In this document: piece after piece, positions 1-4,654 of the stretch
How the letters are laid out: each line of letters begins with the position of its first letter
How positions within the stretch are numbered: position 1 is the stretch's first letter
Assembly: GCA_948468495.1 (NCBI GenBank)
Contig: CAOKJI010000115.1
Location: forward strand, 1-6,484
Origin: an uncultured Dorea sp.
GTDB lineage: Bacteria > Bacillota_A > Clostridia > Lachnospirales > Lachnospiraceae
DNA: 6,484 nucleotides
Reading direction: 5' to 3'
Made by a program: the position numbers and the translations under genes
The notes under the pieces: generated by a model
Told to the model about the DNA's origin: nothing
The model's input: only the letters and a program-made list of their open reading frames with translations
The model's database searches: none

Positions 1-170
1 TCCGGAACCCGAATATGTTCCGCGCCAAGTTTACACTCCTTCCAGGTGGACATACACATGCTGTCACTCATAATTCTTAACAGAATCTCATCGCTTTTTA
101 AGGGCGGCAGTTCAAATTCTTCCAACCGCACGTCCCCCGCGCCATAAAGTCTTACTCCTTTTGTCTTCAT
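1..170 (-). CDS. Zn-type medium-chain dehydrogenase, L-sorbose-1-phosphate reductase-like (5' part only)
   Basis: The ATG at 168-170 opens a frame of 56 codons that runs off the left window edge. It is preceded by GGAGG at 175-179, four bases from the start, which is short but the purine run continues to the ATG. The protein begins MKTKGVRLYGAGDVRLEEFE, then LPPLKSDEILLRIMSDSMCM and STWKECKLGAEHIRVP. This is the N-terminal GroES-like fold of medium-chain alcohol/polyol dehydrogenases. From memory it most resembles SorE, which interconverts L-sorbose 1-phosphate and glucitol 6-phosphate. Cys39 sits at the usual catalytic-zinc cysteine, but the common C-G-T/S-D motif reads C-M-S-T here, as I recall for the SorE-like subgroup. 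The GHE zinc motif and the NAD(P)-binding domain lie outside the window. It is separated from the PHI gene by 196 bp holding a palindromic element, so co-transcription with the operon is uncertain. The dehydrogenase superfamily is near certain; the substrate is not. Confidence 0.82.
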   Translation of the reverse strand, partial: MKTKGVRLYGAGDVRLEEFELPPLKSDEILLRIMSDSMCMSTWKECKLGAEHIRVP

Positions 171-187
171 TCTTCCTCCAATCTCTA

Positions 188-347
188 GTGTACTGACACG
201 TTCATAATTAGACTAACAGCACCGCCTATATCGCCATCTGCTGCGTTGGCTTCACTCAACGATGCCACCACATCGCCTCGTTCAGCCGCCTTGCAGAGTG
301 ACGATATATTCGGTACTGTTAGTTTAAAAATGAACGTGTCAGTACAC
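188..347. mobile_element. Palindromic MITE-like element with IS630/mariner-style TA duplication at CTAG
   Basis: A 160-bp near-perfect palindrome is centred at 267.5. The ends, GTGTACTGACACGTTCAT at 188-205 and its exact complement at 330-347, match without error, and pairing continues inward with few mismatches through TATATCG (227-233 with 302-308), GGCT (248-251 with 284-287) and an apical stem CGATG/CATCG (260-264 with 271-275) closing on CCACCA. The flanks read C-TA at 185-187 and TA-G at 348-350, which is what IS630/Tc1-mariner insertion into CTAG with TA duplication would leave. It has no meaningful ORF, so it could only move with a transposase supplied in trans. The RNA of either strand would fold into one long hairpin. 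There is no T-tract, so I do not call it an intrinsic terminator. The palindrome is seen directly; the family assignment is inferred. Confidence 0.8.
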
Positions 348-366
348 TAGTCCGCCGTCTCCTCCG

Positions 367-924
367 CTACTCCATGTTAGCATGACGTTTAAACAGGTCT
401 GCGTCACTCTGGTCTGTAATCCTCATCAAATCCATAACCATGGCGTCATAAATAATCCAGCAAAGTTCTTCAAATGCAGAACCCGATGCTTGTACACTCT
501 TCTTGCCTTTTCCGGTAACCTTCTCCGTTACCCCCGGAACCCTGATAACTGCATCTGCCATAGAGCCAATTGTATTTTCTGGAAACATGGTCAAAGTGAC
601 CACCTTCCCTCCCTGCTCTTTTGCTTTTTTGGTATTGGATACCAAGCTTGCCGTATTGCCGGAGCCCGAACCGACAATCAGCAGATCCTTCGCCTGTATC
701 GACGGCGTCGTTGAATCCCCTACGAAATATACAGTATATCCCAGATGCATCAGCCGGTTGGCAAATCCTCTTGCAGCAAATCCCGAACGCCCTGCGCCGC
801 AGACAAAAATCCTTTTGGCTTCCATGATACATTTTTCAACCAGCTCCAGCTCTGCATTGTCAACAAGATGAGCATTCTCCCTTAATTCATGAATAATTGC
901 TAATACATTTTTTGCTTCGTTCAC
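367..924 (-). CDS. hxlB: 6-phospho-3-hexuloisomerase (PHI), copy 1
   Basis: This 185-residue SIS-domain protein interconverts 3-hexulose 6-phosphate and fructose 6-phosphate, the second step of the ribulose monophosphate pathway, in the cytoplasm. The usual length is about 180-190. Visible hallmarks are the sugar-phosphate loop GAGRSG at 43-48, RLMHLG around His60, GSGSGNT at 85-91, TMFPENTIGS near 112-121, GSAFEE with Glu152, and the C-terminal HANME ending with His181. His60 and Glu152 are invariant-looking positions proposed as catalytic in the family. The start is GTG at 922-924, chosen because GGAG at 932-935 lies seven bases upstream and the N-terminus matches the family. The gene follows the HPS gene by 12 nt, giving the classic HPS-PHI pair. 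Compared with copy 2 it has QASGSAFEELC in place of QPMGSLFEQMS. Copy 2 is closer to canonical HxlB there, so a shifted preference of copy 1 is possible. Confidence 0.93.
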   Translation of the reverse strand: MNEAKNVLAIIHELRENAHLVDNAELELVEKCIMEAKRIFVCGAGRSGFAARGFANRLMHLGYTVYFVGDSTTPSIQAKDLLIVGSGSGNTASLVSNTKKAKEQGGKVVTLTMFPENTIGSMADAVIRVPGVTEKVTGKGKKSVQASGSAFEELCWIIYDAMVMDLMRITDQSDADLFKRHANME

Positions 925-931
925 TTTTCTT

Positions 932-935
932 CTCC
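932..935 (-). promoter_or_regulatory. Ribosome binding site fixing the GTG start of PHI copy 1
   Basis: GGAG lies seven bases (AAGAAAA) before GTG at 924. It sits in the 12-nt gap directly after the TAA stop of the HPS gene (937-939), which favours translational coupling. An ATG overlapping that stop (935-937) is out of frame with PHI. Confidence 0.75.
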
Positions 936-936
936 A

Positions 937-1563
937 TTATCTCATTGCTTCTTTGATTGCCCTTGCTTCCGCCACCGGATCTTTTGCATGTCCGATTGCA
1001 GAACCAACAATAATAATCTCCGGTTTCAACGTCACATACTTGTCAATTGTTTTACTGTTAATCCCTCCCGCTACTGAAACCTTCGCTTTTTTTGCATTGG
1101 CTACCATAACCTCCAAATCCTGAATCGGCTCTCTCCCTAACATCTGCTGGTCTGAACCGGTATGTACCGCAAGATAATCCACACCAACCTCTTCCAACTC
1201 GGCGATTCTCTTTGGCAAATCCGTCACACACAGCATATCCACCACAATATTTCTCTGATATTCCCTTGCCGCTTTTGCTGCCGCCGCAACAGTCAGAGTA
1301 TCGCACGCGCCCATCACCGTAGCATAGGAAGCTCCAGCCTCATATGCGTATTTAGCCTCTAAATATCCTCCGTCCATAATTTTTAAATCTGCCAGTATTT
1401 CTTTATCCGGGAAAAATTTCTTAAATTCGCGTACGCCTCTCATCCCTTCGTCCATAACAAAAGGCGTTCCGATTTCAATAATATCAATATATTCTGCAAC
1501 TCTGTCTGCAAAACGCAAAGCATCAATCAGGTTTAATTCATCTAAAGCTAATTGTAATTTCAT
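937..1563 (-). CDS. hxlA: 3-hexulose-6-phosphate synthase (HPS)
   Basis: HPS catalyses the Mg-dependent aldol reaction between ribulose 5-phosphate and formaldehyde to give D-arabino-3-hexulose 6-phosphate, and the reverse. The 208 residues match the family length and the orotidine-phosphate-decarboxylase-type TIM barrel. Landmarks in order: LALD with Asp8, EIGTP at 30-34, the signature DLKIMDGG with Asp59, Lys61 and Asp64, VVDM at 107-110, HTGSDQQ from His134, AGGIN at 165-169 (phosphate loop) and VGSAI at 186-190 (second phosphate loop). It is very like Bacillus HxlA as I remember it. The related 3-keto-L-gulonate-6-phosphate decarboxylases have DAKIAD-type sequences in place of DLKIMD, which argues against that function. 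The ATG at 1561-1563 has GAGGAG (1572-1577) eight bases upstream, overlapping the preceding mtlD stop by one base. It lies between mtlD and PHI copy 1, so it is probably translated from the same mRNA. Confidence 0.93.
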   Translation of the reverse strand: MKLQLALDELNLIDALRFADRVAEYIDIIEIGTPFVMDEGMRGVREFKKFFPDKEILADLKIMDGGYLEAKYAYEAGASYATVMGACDTLTVAAAAKAAREYQRNIVVDMLCVTDLPKRIAELEEVGVDYLAVHTGSDQQMLGREPIQDLEVMVANAKKAKVSVAGGINSKTIDKYVTLKPEIIIVGSAIGHAKDPVAEARAIKEAMR

Positions 1564-1576
1564 ATTTCATTCTCCT

Positions 1577-2737
1577 CTATCTATTATATTTTTCCGTTAA
1601 CTGTTTATAGTAAACTATAATCTTGTCAAAGGTTTCCGATTCCTTTGGAATACCTGTGTATCTGGTTACCGCCGCCTCAATTCCATGCTCTTTCACATAT
1701 TCCAGCAATTCAACCGACTGCTCATCCTCTTTTACATCAAACAAAAATGCCGCCGCCACGCCTTTCGTAAGTAAATCATTGGGAAGTCCATACTCCGCAC
1801 ATTGTACTGCAGGCCCGACCAGACGGTCCGTTGCCCCTAATTTGCGGATAGGCGCTCTGGAAATACGGGAAATCGTATCTGTAATTCCAGGCGTTAGAAA
1901 CCGGTTCGCAGCAAAATCAATATATCCCATCATATCCTCATGTGTAAATCCCCATTTTTTCTCCAGCAAAGCTGAAATCTCTCTCATAACAGACTTCGTC
2001 AGTTCCACATTTTCATCCTTCGCAAAGTAATCCTGAATAATTTCATATCCCATCGCGTGCGCAATATATCCGGACCATGCATGACCGCCGTTTATCACAT
2101 ACAACTTTCTCTCCAGATACTTCTGAAGATTCGTCGTATAGGTTGCGCCTTTGATTGGTTCCTCTTCAGGAACAACTAATTTATCCGCTTCGACTACAAG
2201 CTCATAATCCACGCCAATATCAATTCCGTCCCGATTGTCTCTATCGCAGCCAAATACCATTCGGTCAACTGCCGTATTCGGTATCGCGGCAATTTTATCC
2301 AGTTCTGCCTCCGCAATTTTTCCTGTATTAAGAATCTCCCTCTTTAACATATCTCCGCAGAGCAACGCATTTTCACAGGGAATCACATTGATTTTAGACT
2401 TTCCTGCATTGAGTCTCTCCTTTAATCCTGCCGCTAAATTATCGGAAATCCTTGGAAAATTATCAACCAGAACTGCTGTCGTAACAATATCGGCGTCCAC
2501 AATTGCCTGCGTAACCTTTTCTGGATTCTTTAATGGTGAAAGCGCCGACACTTTATCGATTTCTTTCCTTCTATAATTCTTTTCAATCACATACAGATAA
2601 TAATTATGGTATTCATTCAATTCCTTGAGCAAGGGCTCATTGACGTCTACAAAGACAATTTCGTATCCTGTCTCATGCAAAAGTTCTGCAATAAATCCTC
2701 TTCCTATCTTTCCCGCTCCAAAATGTACTGCTTTCAT
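1577..2737 (-). CDS. mtlD: Mannitol-1-phosphate 5-dehydrogenase
   Basis: This 386-residue protein of the polyol-specific long-chain dehydrogenase family oxidises mannitol 1-phosphate to fructose 6-phosphate with NAD, after PTS uptake of mannitol. The family length is about 380-390. The N-terminal Rossmann domain begins MKAVHFGAGKIGRGFIAELL, with the dinucleotide loop at residues 7-14 and Asp31 at the end of the second strand, fitting NAD over NADP. Family motifs follow: PCENA at 120-124, PNTAVDR at 153-159, and the catalytic Lys-x4-Asn-x2-His set at Lys211, Asn216 and His219. RAPIRKLGATDRLVGPA at 294-310 belongs to the C-terminal helical domain. The ATG at 2735-2737 is fixed by the family N-terminus; GGGAGG at 2751-2756 is 13 bases away, a long spacing. 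The gene sits 21 nt after PHI copy 2 and 13 nt before HPS. A different hexitol phosphate is possible given the neighbours, but this is the more canonical of the two MtlD proteins here. Confidence 0.92.
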   Translation of the reverse strand: MKAVHFGAGKIGRGFIAELLHETGYEIVFVDVNEPLLKELNEYHNYYLYVIEKNYRRKEIDKVSALSPLKNPEKVTQAIVDADIVTTAVLVDNFPRISDNLAAGLKERLNAGKSKINVIPCENALLCGDMLKREILNTGKIAEAELDKIAAIPNTAVDRMVFGCDRDNRDGIDIGVDYELVVEADKLVVPEEEPIKGATYTTNLQKYLERKLYVINGGHAWSGYIAHAMGYEIIQDYFAKDENVELTKSVMREISALLEKKWGFTHEDMMGYIDFAANRFLTPGITDTISRISRAPIRKLGATDRLVGPAVQCAEYGLPNDLLTKGVAAAFLFDVKEDEQSVELLEYVKEHGIEAAVTRYTGIPKESETFDKIIVYYKQLTEKYNR

Positions 2738-2758
2738 AAATCACTCGCCGCCTCCCGT

Positions 2759-3322
2759 TTATTCTAGGTTTGTATGTCTTACCATCATTTCTTCCGCCGT
2801 CTGGTTCAGCTCTTCCATCAACGCCATAATTATGCTGTCATACGCCAGCCAGCTCATCTGCTCAAACAAACTGCCCATAGGCTGGACGGACTCCGCTAAA
2901 TTCTTTTCCCCCTCGGCTTTTTTCGGTGTAGAACCCGGAACTGTCACAACAACGTCCGACATTTGTCCGATTATATGCGTTGGAAACATGGTAACCGTAG
3001 CAATCCTTGCTCCAGCCCTCTTTGCTTTTTCTCCCATAACAACCAGACTTTGTGTTGTCCCAGAACCGGAACCAAGGATAATCAAATCCCCTTTTCCAAT
3101 CGGAGGACAGGATATCTCTCCCACAAAGTGTACGTCAAACCCCAGGTGCAGCAGGCGGTTCGTAAAAGCTCTGGCCGCAAGCCCGGACCTGCCTGCCCCC
3201 GCAAGAAATATCTTATTTGCCGCCTTCACAGCTTCCACCATATCCCGGATACTCTCCTCCGTAACCATTCCGGCATATTGATTCAACTCATTTGTAATCA
3301 CCTTTAACTTAATTGCTTCCAT
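2759..3322 (-). CDS. hxlB: 6-phospho-3-hexuloisomerase (PHI), copy 2
   Basis: A second SIS-domain isomerase, 187 residues, with the same hallmarks as the family: GAGRSG at 42-47, RLLHLG with His59, PPIGKGDL, GSGSGTT at 84-90, TMFPTHIIGQ, QPMGSLFEQ with Glu154, and a terminal RHTNLE with His183. By eye it shares about half of its core residues with copy 1, so it is an old paralogue, not a recent duplicate. It would interconvert 3-hexulose 6-phosphate and fructose 6-phosphate, or a related ketose-phosphate pair. I place the start at ATG 3320-3322, where AAAGGGAGAA lies just upstream; an earlier in-frame ATG at 3344-3346 adds eight residues but has only AT-rich sequence before it. It is the first gene after the internal promoter and leads the compact PHI-mtlD-HPS-PHI block. 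Confidence 0.9.
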   Translation of the reverse strand: MEAIKLKVITNELNQYAGMVTEESIRDMVEAVKAANKIFLAGAGRSGLAARAFTNRLLHLGFDVHFVGEISCPPIGKGDLIILGSGSGTTQSLVVMGEKAKRAGARIATVTMFPTHIIGQMSDVVVTVPGSTPKKAEGEKNLAESVQPMGSLFEQMSWLAYDSIIMALMEELNQTAEEMMVRHTNLE

Positions 3323-3326
3323 GAAT

Positions 3327-3337
3327 TTCTCCCTTTG
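3327..3337 (-). promoter_or_regulatory. Ribosome binding site deciding the start of PHI copy 2
   Basis: CAAAGGGAGAA, read on the minus strand, sits immediately before ATG 3322 with the GGGAG core about six to seven bases away. It selects this start over the upstream ATG at 3346, which lies at or just after the expected transcription start and has no Shine-Dalgarno sequence. Confidence 0.75.
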
Positions 3338-3354
3338 TTCTATCATTTAAATAA

Positions 3355-3384
3355 ATTATAAAATCTCGCCGGCTGTTCTCTCAA
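3355..3384 (-). promoter_or_regulatory. Predicted sigma-A promoter for the PHI-mtlD-HPS-PHI block
   Basis: On the minus strand TTGAGA (3379-3384) is followed after 18 bases by TATAAT (3355-3360), a perfect -10 hexamer and a -35 matching TTGACA at five of six bases. Transcription would start near 3348, leaving a leader of about 25 nt before the PHI copy 2 ATG. The 18-bp spacer is one more than optimal, which fits an activated promoter. It lies in the largest gap between the operon genes. Confidence 0.65.
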
Positions 3385-3400
3385 TATAATCCAATTTCAT

Positions 3401-3426
3401 ATCTGGCAAAATATTTTTTGACAGAT
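3401..3426. promoter_or_regulatory. Inverted repeat, candidate regulator operator
   Basis: Read on the minus strand the arms are ATCTGTCAAAA and TTTTGCCAGAT around AATA: 11-bp arms with one mismatch. Its centre lies about 65 bp upstream of the predicted transcription start, a typical activator position. The half site TGnCAAA resembles the TTGnCACA half site I recall for Bacillus-type MtlR operators, though with a wider spacer. The obvious candidate to bind it is the PRD regulator encoded upstream. The repeat is seen; the function is inferred. Being A/T-rich in the middle, it lacks a GC stem and is a poor intrinsic terminator. Confidence 0.5.
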
Positions 3427-3454
3427 TCATCCTTTAAAAATCCTCAAACACGCC

Positions 3455-4609
3455 CTATTCTATAAATCCTCTATTTTTCCAGTTACTATATTTCTCAACA
3501 ACTCTCTTTACAATTGCATGTTTCTCTGGAAACCCAATATATTTGCTTACAGCCGCCTCAATTCCCAATTCTTTTATCTCTTCCTGAAGTTTCATTGCAT
3601 TGGCGTCCTCCGGCTCTGTGTAACCGAAACCTGCTGCAATCGCCTCTGCAATTGCGTCGAACGATACGCCATGCCTGTAATTCACTTCCGCCGCCCCTGT
3701 CAAACGGTCGCCTCTGGACACCTTTCTGATTGGGTCGTATGCCACTCTGTAAATCGAATCCGGCATTACGCCCTTTGCCGGAGCAAAATATATCAGCTTA
3801 TGCACTTCTTCTTTTGTCACCGGATATTCTTTCATAACACCTTCGATGATTTCCTCAGCAACTCTCTTCTCTAACATTGCAATTTCCTCATCCGCCTCAG
3901 CCTCCGGAATGGTCTTTAACCCTTTTAGATATCCTGCAAAAGCCAGCGTTGCGTGAGGACCGTTCACTGCCGTCACCTTGATATCTTTCAGCATCTCAAC
4001 ATTATCAGTCACTTCCATCCACTCAACACTTTCAAAATTACTGTTAACCGGTCCCTGTATCAGCAAGGAATTTACTGCCACCGTATCTATTTCTGTCGCA
4101 TAGTTGCTCGCCGCGTCTGTGCTTCTCCGAATAATCGAATCCCGGACAACAACATTTTTCCTAAACCAGTACTTTCCTTCCTCCGACAATCCTTTTGTAA
4201 AGTCTTCTTCAATCTGCGGAATGAGATAATTCTTATTCGTAATACAGATTAACGTCATTTTTCTCATTGGATACGCAATTGACATTTTTTCAAAACACGG
4301 AGTAAGATATCTGCCCGCTTCCTCAAAATCCTCTGGGTAAATAGGCAATATAACCAAATTTGTTGTCAAAAATTCTTCCATACAGGAATATTCTTCATCA
4401 CAGAGAAAAGTCTTAAAATTCCGAATAACACGATTCTGAACGCAATCCCTGCGATGTACTTTAACATGAAATTCTCCCCGCGCATCCAGCGCTTCTTTTA
4501 CCCGCGGATCTTTATCCAAAAACACAATACTCCAGCCGGCATTGTCGAATGTCTCCGCTATAAAACCCTTCCCCAAACGTCCTGCGCCTACAATCATTAC
4601 TTTTTTCAT
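3455..4609 (-). CDS. Divergent mannitol-1-phosphate dehydrogenase-like polyol-phosphate dehydrogenase
   Basis: From ATG 4607-4609 this is a 384-residue protein of the MtlD/polyol long-chain dehydrogenase family. It starts MKKVMIVGAGRLGKGFIAET, with a dinucleotide loop at 8-15 and Asp32 favouring NAD. The catalytic Lys211, Asn216 and His219 (KVTAVNGPHA) occupy the same numbers as in the neighbouring MtlD, and DPIRKVSRGDRLTGAA near 292-307 matches the C-terminal motif. It departs from true MtlD elsewhere: the CENA motif reads ITNKN (123-127) and PNTAVDR is replaced by VRDSIIRRS (155-163), so the substrate pocket probably differs. The ATG is preferred because AAAGG (4623-4627) is 13 bases away; an in-frame TTG at 4619-4621 would lie only one base from it. 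The gene follows the regulator by 45 nt, probably in one transcript. Function is likely oxidation of some hexitol or pentitol phosphate; the exact substrate cannot be told from sequence. Confidence 0.82.
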   Translation of the reverse strand: MKKVMIVGAGRLGKGFIAETFDNAGWSIVFLDKDPRVKEALDARGEFHVKVHRRDCVQNRVIRNFKTFLCDEEYSCMEEFLTTNLVILPIYPEDFEEAGRYLTPCFEKMSIAYPMRKMTLICITNKNYLIPQIEEDFTKGLSEEGKYWFRKNVVVRDSIIRRSTDAASNYATEIDTVAVNSLLIQGPVNSNFESVEWMEVTDNVEMLKDIKVTAVNGPHATLAFAGYLKGLKTIPEAEADEEIAMLEKRVAEEIIEGVMKEYPVTKEEVHKLIYFAPAKGVMPDSIYRVAYDPIRKVSRGDRLTGAAEVNYRHGVSFDAIAEAIAAGFGYTEPEDANAMKLQEEIKELGIEAAVSKYIGFPEKHAIVKRVVEKYSNWKNRGFIE

Positions 4610-4654
4610 CGTTTCAACCAAACCTTTCTTCTGTTAATTATGAAAAATCCGTCC

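Noticed and set aside
188..347. Intrinsic terminator for the operon
   Set aside because: The hairpin is far longer than usual and no T-run follows it on the minus strand; TA flanks and exact terminal repeats fit a mobile repeat better, though it may still affect transcription.
171..366. Small RNA gene, tRNA or CRISPR repeats in the intergenic gap
   Set aside because: The only structure is the single palindrome; there is no cloverleaf, no regularly spaced direct repeats and no further coding frame.
937..1563. 3-keto-L-gulonate-6-phosphate decarboxylase or orotidine decarboxylase
   Set aside because: The DLKIMDGG signature and the adjacent PHI gene point to hexulose-phosphate synthase within this superfamily.
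2625..3281. Long plus-strand open frame of 218 codons
   Set aside because: It lies antisense to the well-supported PHI copy 2 and mtlD genes, has no recognisable domain, and its composition is the complement of real coding sequence.
3344..3346. Upstream ATG for PHI copy 2
   Set aside because: It has no ribosome binding site and lies about at the predicted transcription start; the ATG at 3322 has a strong site.
4619..4621. TTG start for the divergent dehydrogenase
   Set aside because: It is only one base from the AAAGG element, while the ATG twelve bases downstream begins exactly at the family N-terminus.
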